A stretch of DNA of 64,000 bases from Streblospio benedicti (GCA_019095985.1 CM032666.1:60378334-60442333); one strand, 5' to 3'. Positions 12,067-24,261 are shown, counted from the first letter of the stretch. Notes: a model not told the origin generated them from the sequence alone. Program-made: numbers and translations.

Positions 12067-12718
12067 TGTATGGCAGAGAAAGTATTCAAGACAAGTGAAA
12101 ATCAAAATAAGTTATCAATTGATATGGAAAACTGGGACAATTTTGATGAATTAACAACAAAAATGAAGAAACGTTTGTGTTTAAAAAAGCTTGGTATTGT
12201 CCTGAGCATTCTACCAGCCTGCCTAATGAGGATGAATGGTTTAACAAATGCCTCGCGACGGAGTCATTAATCTAGGGTTGCATGTAATTTGTGGTTCTTT
12301 TTGTCTGGTTTATGTGAACCCTTCATTTACATTGCATTTGTGGCAGGTCAAGGGCATGGCATGTGTCATAAACATCGGCTATTAATCTCTGCACGCTGTT
12401 TTCGAACAATGGAAAAGATTCTGTATTGAGTGTATTCACTGGTATGAATTGAAATACTTCTAATGGGGACTCTGGCATTGGCAATCCTTGAACACGTGGA
12501 CAATCTTTGCTCAGTTGAAGCTTTAAAGCTTATGTCAACAAAAGCCACAGTCCAGTGTTTATTTGGAATGCTGTTTAGCTGTGGTATAATTCCAAACTTG
12601 TTTGCTAGTCGCTTGTGATCAGTCACTCGTCCCTCACACATGTCAGCCTAGCAGCTCGGCTATCTTATACCACAAACAAGTATATGAATATTACCAATGC
12701 CTTAAACGTCAGTGGTCA
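12067..12718. other. No supported gene between the hAT-like element and the short MITE
   Basis: Open frames exist (plus 12019-12270; minus 12366-12641), but they show no domain, cross the end of the hAT-like element or lack splice sites matching the neighbouring channel exons. This is probably intron or 3' flank of the channel gene. Confidence 0.3.
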
Positions 12719-12897
12719 CCGGGCAGATCCAGGTTCTTGGAAAAGGGGGGCACATTGGCACAACCACTAGATCCCATGGTGTTCCGTACACATGAAAACC
12801 CGCGGACATGCAAAAATACCCCATCGGAAATAACATGTTTAGGGTAAAAAAAACCCAGGGATGCGTGACCCCAGAGTCTTTCCTGGATCTGCCTACG
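12719..12897. mobile_element. CA--GGCAGATCC short TIR element, copy A
   Basis: The ends are GGGCAGATCCAGG and CCTGGATCTGCC, with G-runs just inside. It is flanked by GGTCA on both sides (12714-12718 and 12898-12902), a perfect 5-bp target duplication. Length is 179 bp. One base seems lost at the left tip compared with other copies. It lies just 3' of the last visible DEG/ENaC exon. Confidence 0.75.
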
Positions 12898-12981
12898 GGT
12901 CATCATAATATTTAAAATTGGACTGGAAAGAGGGTTCTGCGATCTATCCACCAATTAACAATGATGAGCAGGATTGCTTAC

Positions 12982-15544
12982 CTGTGCAGTGGGGTGCGGC
13001 ATAGTGAAGGGTGAGTGGACGACGACGCGGGCGCCCACACCGCTGGCCAGTGCCGTGTCCGTCTCCTGCAGGCCCGGGTACAGCGTGTCCGTGTGTTCCT
13101 CTTTTGTTGGGTCAATCGTCATATGGCCGGCACTGCCTGTTTAAGATGGGAGTCTCATGAAATCAGGTTTACTGTACAACTGGACTTTGTAACTTATCCT
13201 TTATTCTTTTTCCGGCATATCAAATGAGCATTGTATCTGTAGCGTATGGATTTATGCGTATCGGGGGTTTCGGGATGCATATGGCTAGCATAGGGCTCGG
13301 TGGGGGTGGGGGGTGGGGGCACTTCACTTGGTATCGGACAGGGATACTCCCCCCCGAAAATTTTCAATGTGCAATTTCATAACTAACTTTCATCAAAAAA
13401 CCTATTTCATAGCTGGAAATGATAAAAATTAGGCATTTCATAGCTGCTGGACAGTGAAAAGTAGGGGCATTAATACCTGACGTTAGAACTACACTCCTCT
13501 AGCTAGCAGTTGGAATGAGAAAAACAAGCAAACATGAAAATGGCAAATGAGAAGCGTGGGATGGGAAGAGAGGTACTTTATAGCTGCTGTCCTAACATAG
13601 AGTTTTCATACATGCTGGGTATCACAAAATGCCATTTCGTAGCTGCTGGACAGTGAAAAGTATCATAGCTGCTAGGGAGGGTAAAAAAGGTGGGTCATTC
13701 GGGGGGGAGCATACCCGTCGACTGATACATGGAAGTGCCCCCCACCCCGCGGGCACAGGGGCCTTCTTAGAACGCATTTCAGAAATCCCATGGTTTCGCG
13801 TGGTTATAATGGTTACACTACGTGGGAAGCAGGAATATGAGCTTGGACTTTCTGCGGTGTCCTCCCTAGATCTGTCAGTAAGAGCTATCCGTCTAATATA
13901 ACTACATGTATTATGCCACACACGTACCAGTAAAGAGGAGCAGCGAGAGTCCGTACTCGACGCCTTGGAGCCGGGTGGCGCGGCCCTGCAGGATGCTCTC
14001 TGGCTGGAACGTGTAGCAGTTGAAGAAGTAGGGGTCGAAGATGCGCTTGAATGACGTCGTGATGTTGCAATTGTCATCCATGAAGCGGCAGCTCACCTGC
14101 AATACCAGGCTCAGTGGATTTCGGGTACTGTACACGCAGCAGAAATTGGATATCTCGATTTTTTCTTATCTCGATTTTTTGTTTATCTTGATGTTTGTTT
14201 TATTTTTGAGTACACAGTAGAAGCTTTTATCTGTTACAGCCATACGGGCGAGGTGATCTCAATAAAATGTGGACAGATTTGAACATTTTGGACAGTCAGT
14301 GTTGAATCAGTGTGTTTAGAAACATGTGACTCACGTGTAGACTGTAGAAATTCTTTATCTTGATATTGCTTATCTCAAATATTTTCTATCTTCTTGAAGT
14401 TAGTTTTATTTCCATCAAATGATTTCCATTGAAGCACCAATGCCCAGCAGATAATTTAGTATAGTGGCTATCTCGAAGTTACTTCGATGGTCTGTACATA
14501 TTCGAGATCATAAATCTCTGCTGCTGTTTGATGCAGGCTCGGGGTGTGGGTGTGTGTGTGTGTGGGGGGGGGCGGAGGCTCGGCTGTACTCCGGTGACCT
14601 CAGTTTAATATAAACGAATTTGAACATATTGGAAAGAGTTGAATACTTGTCTATGCGTAGACTGACTGTTCACCTATAAGTTGATGCTGTAAGATTAGCA
14701 AAGTCCGCAAATGTGACCAGTACAGTTGGGTGCGAGTGCGTGTGTGCGTGCACGTACCACAAAGTCCTTGAGGATGATGCCGGCTGCCATGGACATGTCG
14801 ATGCCGAGGTTGGCGGTGAGCCCGAGACGCGACGTCAGGTCGAGGATGATGTTATCATCCTTAATCTTGATGTTCGGTCTGCAGAAGAAGAAAAATGGAA
14901 TGCCATGGTTGTACTTTGTACAGCTACAGTGGAAGCTGGGTATCACAGTTTGCTTATCTCGAATCTTCTCTTGAGGATTGATTCACTTCACTTCGCCAAT
15001 ATTATAAACATACACAAGTTGGTTATCTCGATTATTTGATGGTCACCCATATACAGATTTGAGATAATGAGCTAATACTGTATTTGAGGGCATTATTGAT
15101 ACCAGTTAGATTCGTTTATTAAAAAGTACAATAGAATATCTCTATTAAAATGGCTTCAAAAGGTGTCTATAGAGAGGTAGTCTCATTATGGAGGTGTATT
15201 TCAGTCTATGGAGGATTGGGACCGGGATAAATAGCTTTACTTAAGATGTGGTCTCGAATACTTATGGTTGGACTTGAAATTCTGGTTTATTGATTTGGAT
15301 TTTAAGCTTTACATGTACTGTACAGTAAGTACACAAGTGATACGAACTGACTTCATGAGTAGCATCATCACCTATCATTTATAAGATGAATGATAAACAC
15401 TAATCAAAGAAATATGTGTATTTTCAAGGACATTGAAACAGTGGCTTACCTTTCGATTGTGTAAATTTGGATCACGTTCGTGAAGTTCTTCCAAAACATG
15501 TCATAAGTGTCAATGATGTCTTCCATTCCCTTTTTATCAGCATC
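12982..15544 (-). CDS. DEG/ENaC-type amiloride-sensitive sodium channel, four internal exons (partial)
   Basis: The exons, in coding order, are 15544-15450, 14878-14758, 14096-13928 and 13136-12982, each bounded by AG/GT. Reading phases agree at every junction (split codons AG|A and G|GC, one phase-0 join), giving 180 residues. The peptide contains VSCRFMDDNC, then FNCYTFQPES, then GVEYGLSLLLF, then YPGLQETDTA...GARVVVHSP. This matches the order of the extracellular finger-palm blocks of DEG/ENaC/ASIC channels: cysteine pair, NCYTFN, GL-L-L, and the VHS block. The family forms trimeric plasma-membrane Na+ channels gated by acid, peptides or mechanical force. Both transmembrane segments, the N terminus and the C terminus are missing from what I can recognise, so the gene must extend beyond these exons. 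Introns carry several pogo-like MITEs and a G-rich TIR element. The subfamily is undecided. Confidence 0.85.
13301..13750. mobile_element. G-rich TIR element in a DEG/ENaC intron
   Basis: The left end reads GTGGGGGCACTTCACTTGG...ATACTCCCCCCCGAA. The right end in reverse reads GTGGGGGGCACTTCCATG...TATGCTCCCCCCCGAA, an inverted repeat of about 55-60 bp. Internally, TAGCTGCTGGACAGTGAAAA occurs twice (near 13440 and 13637) in the same direction. It is non-coding, about 450 bp, between exons 13136-12982 and 14096-13928. Superfamily not identified. Confidence 0.7.
14137..14215. mobile_element. Pogo-like MITE fragment
   Basis: The left end CAGCAGAAATTGGATATCTC is followed by two further TTATCTCGATTTTT-type units; the right end is missing. 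It sits in the channel intron. Confidence 0.55.
14341..14526. mobile_element. Pogo-like MITE, decayed copy
   Basis: The left end is CTGTAGAAATTCTTTATCTT and the right end TTCGAGATCATAAATCTCTG, with GTGGCTATCTCGAAG in the middle, as in other family members. It lies in the same channel intron as the fragment at 14137. Confidence 0.65.
14927..15080. mobile_element. Pogo-like MITE with TA target duplication
   Basis: A 154-bp copy starting CAGTGGAAGC and ending GAGCTAATACTG, with TA on both sides (14925-14926 and 15081-15082). It contains TTATCTCGAA, GGTTATCTCGA and a diverged copy in reverse. It lies between channel exons 15450-15544 and 14758-14878. Confidence 0.75.
15120..15240. repeat. Decayed GAGGTGGTCTC-type repeat
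   Basis: Contains TCTATAGAGAGGTAGTCTCA and TATGGAGG units like those near 46290 and 46735-46950. It lies in a channel intron. No coding potential. Confidence 0.4.
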
Positions 15545-15687
15545 CTGAAGATATAGTAAAAAATGGTTATGTCAAGTACCACAATGGATTTCATTGGCTG
15601 ATCCAAGAAGGGGCATCGTTGTGACAGTTGTGACAAGTGCCAGTGGAGTGCCATGCAGAACGTCGGGATCTGCTTATAAAAAAACTA

Positions 15688-15780
15688 CAGTTTAAACTCG
15701 TTATCTTGAAATGAAGAATGCCACTATTTGAGAGAACCAAATGATATCACTGGTCATAGTGTGGACATGAAACAAACATC
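15688..15780. mobile_element. Pogo-like MITE, truncated
   Basis: The left end CAGTTTAAACTCGTTATCTT continues for about 90 bp through CACTATTTGAGAGAACC; the right half is missing. It lies 5' of the first visible DEG/ENaC exon, in that gene's orientation. Confidence 0.6.
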
Positions 15781-16690
15781 GGGGAAAAGGGGAATTACTA
15801 TTGCACTGATATACCTCTGCTTACAAAAAGCAGACGTTAGCAGAAAAGTGGAATCACATTCAGTATTAAGACAATTCACTGGACTGGTCTCAAGGGGTTA
15901 CAATAGATATATGATCTTATCATCAAGCTTCTCATTGGCCTCTTGTATTATGAAAGTTTAGACATTGGGAAAATAACCCAACAAAAGGTGAGGTCGTCAC
16001 ACACATCAGTTTGCTGTGTGTTAAACCTCACTATTTAAAGCAATGACCAGCATTTGACATAATCAGCTATTGATCTGGGGAATTCCCGATTATGATATCT
16101 TTAAGTGATGGAATACATGTCAGAGTTCATTTTAGGTACATGCATATGAGCTGCTCTGATTGGCTGCAGGCACCAGTAACTGTATGGATTTTGACTGTGG
16201 CATTGATGAATGGCACAGACGACTGGTGTAGGGAAAACACCCTCATACTGTGTCCTCTGTGGCAGTAGGTGCCGGGAGCCAGACACCTATCAATAACGGC
16301 GATTGCAGTGATGGGCAAATTACTCATGCCACATTATAGCGCGTGATCCATCAGAGAAGGTGCAGATCCAGCCACATGGACCGCTCACATCTCTCACTGG
16401 ATCAGCCCGCGGAAATGGATCGTTGACAGCTCCACGGGGCCTACATATCATACACGTATGATCCACACAAGTTAAATGTGTCGTTGATAGCTCAATACGT
16501 AGATGGCATCAAACAGTTAGGCCACGTTTGCGATTTGTATCTGATGTAGCCTAAATTGAAGAATTACAGCAAGAGATTTAACACGTATGCATGCACGCAC
16601 GCACACATGCACACACATGTGTAGGTAGGTTACTGTTTGGGTGTGGACTGTCTGAATGGCTGGTCAGTATGCAGCCAGCTTCTATAAATA
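15781..16690. other. No exon recognised upstream of the channel exons
   Basis: N-terminal channel exons should lie on this side, but I could not identify the first transmembrane segment or a matching splice pair here. The CA/TG-rich tract at 16575-16620 is a short impure microsatellite. Confidence 0.3.
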
Positions 16691-16866
16691 CAACTTAGAA
16701 ACATGTTATCTTTTATCTTGGGGCAACGGTGAAAATGTTCGAGATAGCCAATATTCGAGATAACCAACTGCTTTACGGTCACAGTGCAGTTGAATAGATA
16801 TGAAGCTAACAACCGAGATAACAAAAAAGTTGAGATAAACAATATCGAGATCACGTGTTGTTATAT
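16691..16866. mobile_element. Pogo-like MITE copy
   Basis: Starts CAACTTAGAAACATGTTATC. Inside it carries TTCGAGATAGCC, TTCGAGATAACCAACTG, GAGATAAC and TATCGAGATCACG, so at least four iterations of the 10-mer are visible. Confidence 0.7.
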
Positions 16867-17222
16867 AGTCAATGGACATTGCGAACATGGCCATGGACAG
16901 ATGACCACAAAAAGACTTGGTGCAATTCCTAAATGTCATGCAAAATTAACTTTTTTCTATTCTAGCACCACCAAATTCTAAAAACAGAATCTTGGCCTAC
17001 ACTGACGCTGGGAGAGGACTACTTTGCTGCTTGATTGGAGAACTCGCATGGGGAAATAAACATTGTTCTCTTATGTTGGGTGACTGAAGGATGGGTGAAA
17101 GGGAAAGAAAATGAGGGATATTGAATTTTTTACTCCTCACATGTCCCCTCTCTCATAGTGCTTGGGTCCGAGGGTAGTCTTAAACCGATGTCCACATGGA
17201 AGCTGTTCTAGTGTGCGGCGTT

Positions 17223-17332
17223 CATATGCAGATCCAGAGGGGGAAGGTGGGTGGGTGGGGGGGGGGGCAGTCGCCCACTTTTCACCATGTGCGCTCGCCC
17301 CCCTTATAATAAAAAATCTGGATCTGCTAGTG
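17223..17332. mobile_element. CA--GGCAGATCC short TIR element, copy B
   Basis: 110 bp, from CATATGCAGATCC to GGATCTGCTAGTG, with a G-run inside the left end and a C-run towards the right. Flanks GCGTT (17218-17222) and CCGTT (17333-17337) match at 4 of 5 positions. Confidence 0.7.
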
Positions 17333-17895
17333 CCGTTGTACTACAGGGATACAAAACCAACCTACAGATATATAACATCAGCAGCATATCATTAATCATA
17401 TTTGCGGCCAAAATGTCAAAACAAGCCAAGTAGAATCATTAGCCCCATTTTTCATTTGCGCCTGCTCACTCAGTCATTAATCTGATGCCGAACACACGAC
17501 TTTTAAACCGGAAGTGACGGCTTCCTTCCACGACGCGCACGTCTTTTGAAGGTGGGCATTGGTAGTCCGTGAGCCAAGTATGGGCTATAGTATGGGCTGT
17601 GACAATAAAATAATAAAAAAAGGAAAGAATATATAATAGTAAACATAATATCAAAAACTCGATTTGTACACGGCGTGCAGACTATCTTTTTTTTAATAAA
17701 CCAAATAATGATGAAAAACTCAACTCTTTTGTATTGGAACATATTATTGACATATTTGACATTTCTATATTATGTCTTATTATAACTATAGTTATCTTTT
17801 TTAAGACTTAAATATTGTTTTGTCATTATAAAAGAAGATTTATACTCAGCGTTGAACTGCTATGTATGTCATATTTCCCCCTGGCTGCTGTAATA
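17333..17895. other. No gene seen
   Basis: AT-rich sequence. Two overlapping minus-strand open frames (17466-17742) are low-complexity and unsupported. Confidence 0.3.
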
Positions 17896-18070
17896 CAGTA
17901 AAGACTCTTTATGTTGAACGCTTAGAGGCATCATTAATATGTGCGAGTTAGCCACTATTCGAGATAAGCAACTGCTAATTGATCGTAGTGTGCTTGGATG
18001 GAAATGAAACTAACCTTGAGCTAACGGAAGATTCGAGACAACACTATATCGAGACAACGAGGTTGTACTA
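17896..18070. mobile_element. Pogo-like MITE copy
   Basis: Starts CAGTAAAGACTCTTTATG, then GTTAGCCACTATTCGAGATA, GAAATGAAACTAACCTTGAG, GATTCGAGACAAC, and ends ACGAGGTTGTACTA. These are the same internal blocks as the other full copies. Confidence 0.7.
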
Positions 18071-21000
18071 TAGTATGAGCCACGGGTCTAGCCTTCTCCT
18101 TTATCGGGACCTGGGAGACTCACCATTTACAACATCTGATATTCGTTTCATGCGACTGAGCCATCTTCTAATTCTATACCAAGTTGAGGGTAATGCGTTT
18201 TATGGATCCATCAGATTGAATGAAAAGAATGCGATACATTCCGGTCCTTATCCACATGACTCAATAAGTGGCCATTTGTAAGATTGTTGAGAAAGGAAAC
18301 GTAAATGTACACCCAATATCTATGTAAATTGCAAGGGGCACACAGAATCTTTGTGTGATAGTCCACTACCACTTTGCAATTAGAAACCCGTCGGTCGTAG
18401 TAGATTTGCTGCGATTGGTTGATGGCGGCTGCAAGACCACGCATTTGTTGTGAACTAGCATTACATAATTTGATTGGTTGTTTGAGACTACTTTATGTTG
18501 ATACAATCACGTTGTTGATATAGAAGAGTTATTAATTTAAGGTCCCACACAAGGGGTAACAGCACACTATGAGGCAACCCAATAAGAGATTTTGCAACAA
18601 AAGGCTTGAGAAACTCTGTATGGAGATTCTAAAGTAGATTGAAATATCTATGATCATCTATATGGACAATACACACAATAAGAGAGGGCCTCTGAATGGG
18701 GCATCCTCGATAACAATAGGAGATACATATGGGGAATCGCCAATAGTGAGAGTCATTTCATTTAGCCAGTCAACAATTAGTATGTGGTTCTCTATGGTGA
18801 ATCTCCAATCCTAATCCAGAGAGTAGCTCCAAATTAAGAAAGCCTGTCTCAATGGCGCAGTGTGCCGCCACGTAAATAACAGCTCTAAGGGCGTGAAGGT
18901 CGCCGGGCCCCGGGGTGGTAATACCCCGCCCCTCTTCAAGGCCGGGGCAGGAAATTGTCACGCCCTACTCTGAGGCCCATGCTGTAATTGTATCATTGGC
19001 ACTCCGCGGCATACACGATAGGATGACCTCATCATGGGGGAGGCCTTGTACGCGGATGTAAGCCTTGTGAGGCAATGACACATTTAATGTATCCAAATCA
19101 TTGAGGATGCATAACAGATTTGGGTATCAATTGTAATTGGTGTCATCTTAATAACAACTCTTTGATATTGTTTAGCTGATTGTTTGATGTTTTACGTCTA
19201 TTTCAACAAACTTCTATAGTAGGTTCATATGTTGATGCTGTTGCATAGAGCTGTAATATGCATGTAATGTGTATTTATGTGAATAGAAATCACATGGATA
19301 TTCTCCCCAATAGAATACACCCATATTATCTACAAAGAAAAAATGAAATTTTATTGTGGGTGGGAAATCAGAATTACATTCAACCTTTACAAAAGTATTT
19401 TTCAAGGTGTTAAGACCTCTATTTCAATAGCATTTTGTTTGTGATCAATGAATTCAATGACCAGCAATAAACAGAGCACTTTGAGCATGCATGGCACCAG
19501 ATGGACACATTTTAATCTCCTTTTCAGCATTTCAAAATCCTCTCCCGAACGCCAACGCAAACTGCTAGTCTCTCAGCCCAGGATTTCGCCCAAGGCCCCA
19601 TGGATCTTTTTAACCCAAGGTCAGGGTTATTTCATTTAGGAGCAGGGATTGCATTCATTTTTACACTGATTGCTTTACGCCGATTGATTCCTGTATGGCC
19701 TGGGAGCGTATCTATGCATATAAACACAGCGATTAATAGAAAATTGTGGTTTGCATAGTAACAATACTATAAGTGTAGATGGCAATATGCAGCATAACAG
19801 TTTGTATTACAGATTCCAGCAGAAGTCGTTAACCGTAAAACTGATTTTTCTTATATATAGCAAATGCATGATACTGGTCATTGTAATTATTTAGATTATT
19901 CAGTGAATGTAAGAAACAGAACGACGTCGGTCCCTGTGGTGGGAGTAAATGGGGTCTTAGTTATTAAGATGCATCTGGAATTAGTACTACCGTGCATAGA
20001 TTGCAAACCTTTATAATTAGAATAGTAATGGCGCCTTAAATATTAGCTACTATATATTTTCTGAATGTCCATTAGTAGAAGGCATTACAAATAGTAGAGG
20101 GATATATGCCAGTTCGAGATTAAGACTGTTCTCTCATCAGTGTTCATCCAAAGAACACAAATCAAACAATGTTTCTTTTGTTCGAGATTAATGGTAGATG
20201 GCATAAGACCTAAAGAAAGACATACGTCACAGAAGGCAAACTCCATATGACGTCTGTAATATTCTGAGTCGATCAGTCTTGCGTCTATAAGGCATATATG
20301 TGCATGGGAAATTTTTCACATCATAGTTCTATGCTGTGAGGCATTCTATTTCCCTAAAATGTATTATGTATTGTATGCGCGACCATATATCATCAGAATA
20401 AAAGTTTTGCTATGCATGTAAACACTCGTGTAAGTAGGTATAACCTCCACATATTAATGTCATGATCTAAACCTTGTTTTGAAGAATTGTTGCGGTTATT
20501 TCCCTCCTACTCTACGTCTAGAGATTGAATTCATGTATGTATAGTTATTTATTATTAGAAACATCAAACTAATCGTCATCTTACAACGCTTTTAGATATT
20601 TTTTAGAACCAAGCCACTTATGTGTTGAAACGTTGGTGACCATACAATTAATCAAAATAATCAAATTATTCTTCGAATGTCAAATTTTAAATTCAGTCTC
20701 CAGACACAGAATAAGACTAGACTAATGACAACAATAACACTGTCTGTGATATTTGAAATCAAACAAATTGTAAGCGTGTTTGAAAAAGGCGATGCTGTAC
20801 ACTGCCAAAGAATCCACAATTAGATTTCCCCCAGATTTCCAACTCAGTTTAATGGTATCAAATTGTTAAGCCAGCGTACACATACGCATTGGATACGGTG
20901 CACGCGCAATGCATTCGGTTGTTGCTTACTATACCTGTAATAAAAAGTAAAAAGCTGTGAGTTATAATGTCAGTCAGAAGACATTCTCCTGCAGAATGAC

Positions 21001-21102
21001 ACGGGAAACGTTGTCAAAACCGAATAATTCATGAACTATGCATCCGATTCGGTCTGTACGTGCATAAATTTTGTCAAGTGTCAAACCGAAAGACACTGCG
21101 TT
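18071..21102. other. 3-kb gene-free stretch
   Basis: No exon or RNA gene recognised on either strand. A GC-rich patch at 18840-18965 is not open in a convincing frame. It could be long-intron or intergenic DNA upstream of the DEG/ENaC exons. Confidence 0.3.
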
Positions 21103-21260
21103 CATAGGCAGATCCAGGTTTTTGGAAAAAGGGGGGCGCACTTAAGGAAAAGATGGGGCGCACTTACGGGATTTCATGAAAAACCCTATGAAAATGAAGT
21201 ATTTTGGTGGGAAAAGGGGGGGTGCGCGCCCCCTGCGCCCCTCCCCTGGATCTGCCTATG
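21103..21260. mobile_element. CA--GGCAGATCC short TIR element, copy C
   Basis: 158 bp, from CATAGGCAGATCCAGG to CCTGGATCTGCCTATG, a clean inverted pair. GCGTT is present directly outside both ends (21098-21102 and 21261-21265), a perfect 5-bp target duplication. The ends lean into AAAAAGGGGGG and CCCCTCCCC. Confidence 0.85.
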
Positions 21261-21333
21261 GCGTTACAGCGTATCGTCCGTACACAAAAGTTCCGCGTTG
21301 TGCGAGGCATGTATAACAGCTATCCCTGGACAC

Positions 21334-21362
21334 AATATAAATGTAAATGTAAATGTAAATGT
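21334..21362. repeat. Short (AAATGT)n microsatellite
   Basis: About four pure hexamer units AAATGT; the repetitive VNVNVN or KCKCK peptides from frames across it are artefacts. Confidence 0.8.
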
Positions 21363-21499
21363 CGGTTTATAGTCTACTATCCAGAGGCTTAGTCGACTCA
21401 TTTGCACCAGGTCATTGGTGTATTTGATACTCCACGTTTTTGCCTTGCTCAAAACCCTGGGGAGCATACAACACTGGCTGCATAGAGCATTGCTGCTGT

Positions 21500-21640
21500 A
21501 GCGCACATGTGCTAATTACTCGCCTAACTGTACCTATTTTACGAGTAGGTACCACGGAGCAGTGTGCAACCTGTTAGGAGTAAGTTTGCTCAACACTCAC
21601 CACCAGACCCGACCGAGAATCGAACCACAAGCGTCTATAT
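21500..21640 (-). mobile_element. tRNA-derived SINE, family 1, copy
   Basis: On the minus strand the B-box-like GTGGTTCGATTCTC precedes TTGAGCAAAC and GGTACCTACTC, the same body as the copies at 9130-9350 and 33085-33290. Confidence 0.6.
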
Positions 21641-22035
21641 ATATTGCATTTGAGAGGTGTTTAATGTGACATGTGCAACTCCGTTGCCATGCAACGCAGT
21701 TGAAGCTTATTATTGGGCTGTTGAGATATTCATAACTTTACTAAAGCCAAGGGCACAATTGGCAGTAGACGTACTGCTTCTCTACTGCCAAAAAACCTAC
21801 GATGACCATGTGGATCAATGCGCGTCCAGTGGCAATGCAGTAACAGTGAGGCTAATGTCCCTCTTTAAAGGCAGCACCGCCCATTCAGCAGTGGCCTAGC
21901 CGTAGGTTCATTCTGTACGTCACTACCTGACGTAAGCACCGCACACAAGGAAACAAAACCGTGCTGCCAAAATGTCTGCGCTGCCGACTGTGACCCTTGG
22001 TAAAAAGTGCCAAACTTCGTATTAAAAACAATTGC

Positions 22036-22450
22036 ACATAAATACAATACAATACAATAAAACTTTTATAGCGCAAAATGCAATAAATGTTCATGTGCGG
22101 GGCTTGTAGGCCTCCTTAAACAAATGATGATTAAATGGGTTTTGAAAATGGTAAGAGTCTTTGAGTGTGTTATGGACAGAGCAAGTTTATTCCATAATTT
22201 AGGTGCTGCTGTCTTAAAGGCTGTATCACCATTAGACTTGGTTCTTCATTTAAATTTAATTGATACATACAAATGCAATTTAAGTAGTTGCCTCCTACAT
22301 AATTACATAATGATCACACAGCATTATTTCGACTTTGACTGCTTATGTGGTCCGTATTGGTGTCTGTTTGATACCATTTCTAACATATCCAAGCTCATTT
22401 CAAGAGTGCATACTAGATCCTATATGTATATAGTAAGACCCCATTAGCCC
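22036..22450 (-). mobile_element. Probable retroelement 3' part with (ATACA)n tail
   Basis: A run of ATACA units (22043-22060) sits next to AAAACTTTTATAGCGCAAAATGC, a layout like a LINE or SINE tail seen from the other strand. The rest, to about 22450, has no coding frame I recognise. The family is not known to me, so this is an inference from the tail. Confidence 0.4.
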
Positions 22451-23714
22451 AATTCTCACAAATAGGGCAAGCACTTGTAAGCAATAGACACAAGGTTGTG
22501 TATGGTCATTAATGACCAGTGGACAAAGGCCATCTTACTATAAGTGGGCCCATTACTTATTGGCACGCCGACTGTACTCAATATAGCTGGAAACACTCTA
22601 TTGGGTTCTGTGGGGAGGATTGCTTAACAGGACACCATACTATATCCATTTACAAGTATACAAGGCATGACAGTCAGTATGTAAAGAAACAAGCCACAAC
22701 AAAAACCATCGCTTATTCTTCTCATATATAGGCCTACTCATCATGGGTGTACTGTGTGGTGGGTTCAACATTGATAAAAATAGTAGATGAAAGATTGTCA
22801 TTTACGGCAAAACGACATTTATTCAACAGTAATGATATATGTTACATATAAGATCTTTTGAAAGACTAATACACTTGTAAAAGCGTCCACTCGCACCCCG
22901 CTTTGGTCGGCTGTGTCAATTATTGAGCAGTATCGCCGCTTGGCGCATGTCTTGTCAAATGTCAAGGCCGCATGCAAATGAGGTCCATCTGTCAGCATCC
23001 AATAATACACAAATAAATACACTCCACTGAAGCCGAACTATTTATAGCTTATAATTAGTGCTCGAAATAAATTCTGACGGCGTCGGCCATGTGCCGGCGG
23101 TTTTCAGCCAGGGACAGTTGGTTTCAAAATTTCACGGCCTGATAGACAGATGACTTTTTAAAGGGGTGCCACACTGCCATAACTAATAGATATAATATAG
23201 GGGCTGGTCATATTTGAAAAGGCCGGCTTCTTTTCATAGCTGCCCTGAGGTCTGGGAGCAAATTTTCATGAGCTTCACACCCAGTTATAGTACAAAGTAG
23301 TGTCAGTTCACATTAATAATTCACATTTTATTCGGAGTACAGTGACTCATGTCTTCCCATTGTAGTGTCTGTAGTGTTGTAAACTTTCAGTTTTAAATGT
23401 AGCCAAACTAGTTACATTAATTGTGATAAAGTATGAGATAATGGGCCACTTAAGTTCGGTAACGACATTTGATATTGACTTAGGCATCTTAATGGGGATG
23501 TTTAATTTATAAATATCTCTTAGTATATAACATGAACACTTGATGGCACACTCCCCTCTTGATAGTAAAAAAAAACAATATGGGTTTGCAATGTTGATTG
23601 AGGAGTGCATATAATTTAGTTGAGAAAAAAAGAAAAGAAACATTAACAAGTAAGAAATGCAGAAAGTTTGAAGTAATTGACGTTCATCACAGTTCCACCA
23701 TTTTCAATATCACA
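22451..23714. other. No gene seen
   Basis: A 22-bp motif, ATATAAGATCTTTTGAAAGAC (22847), recurs near 40575 in almost the same form. No exon or RNA gene is supported. Confidence 0.3.
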
Positions 23715-23875
23715 TGGTCACACATCTTTCACCTATGTTGAAATTTTCTTGCAAAATTATCATATTTTTTGAAAACACCAAAATTAAATAGTTGTGAAAT
23801 GATTTATAGATCAAAACTACAAAATTAAATAGCCGCAAAATATTTTCATTTTACATTATGTTACAGCAGAATGAA
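23715..23875. mobile_element. Partial TACTGTAAA-type TIR element
   Basis: Contains AAAATTAAATAGTTGTGAAA and AAAATTAAATAGCCGCAAAA, the internal units of the complete element at 25680-25886. The ends are not preserved. Confidence 0.5.
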
Positions 23876-23991
23876 ACTATGGTAATGGAATATTGGTGAA
23901 CATATTTAAATTGTCATAATATAGCATTGTCACCATATTTAATAAGGTGAAGCAATTGTCACTCTATAGTCTATAGTGTCTAATTGTCAGA

Positions 23992-24261
23992 ATGACACAA
24001 TCTACTAACTTTTATCAGTCAAAGGTAAAAGCAATAAACAGCTATAAACTAGCTATAAACAACCCAGCAAGAAATAGACATAATGCTTTTGCTAGACATG
24101 CCTTGGAACACCACCCTCAAGAAACCACCCCACAAATCACCATGGAAGTCATAGGAAAATATCGAACACCACTAGAGAGACAAATAGCAGAAGGAATAGG
24201 AATATACAATAGCAATAGTAACATTACAATGAATCTTGAGCTTACAATGAATGAAGCTTGA
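23992..24261 (+). pseudogene. Retroelement protein C-terminal fragment
   Basis: The open frame contains FARHALEHHPQE, ITMEVIGKYRT, LERQIAEGIGI and MNLELTMNEA. The layout H...HP...f.m.v.....LeRQi.EgI.I......lN..E resembles the C-terminal nuclease region of some retroelement proteins (GIY-YIG or restriction-like type). It is 5'-truncated. An AT-rich tail ending AATAAAAATAAAAATTTAAA (to about 24470) follows. Which element class it comes from is uncertain. Confidence 0.5.

Noticed and set aside
12019-12270. 83-codon plus-strand frame
   Set aside because: It starts inside the hAT-like element, crosses its target duplication, has no ATG in good position and shows no domain.
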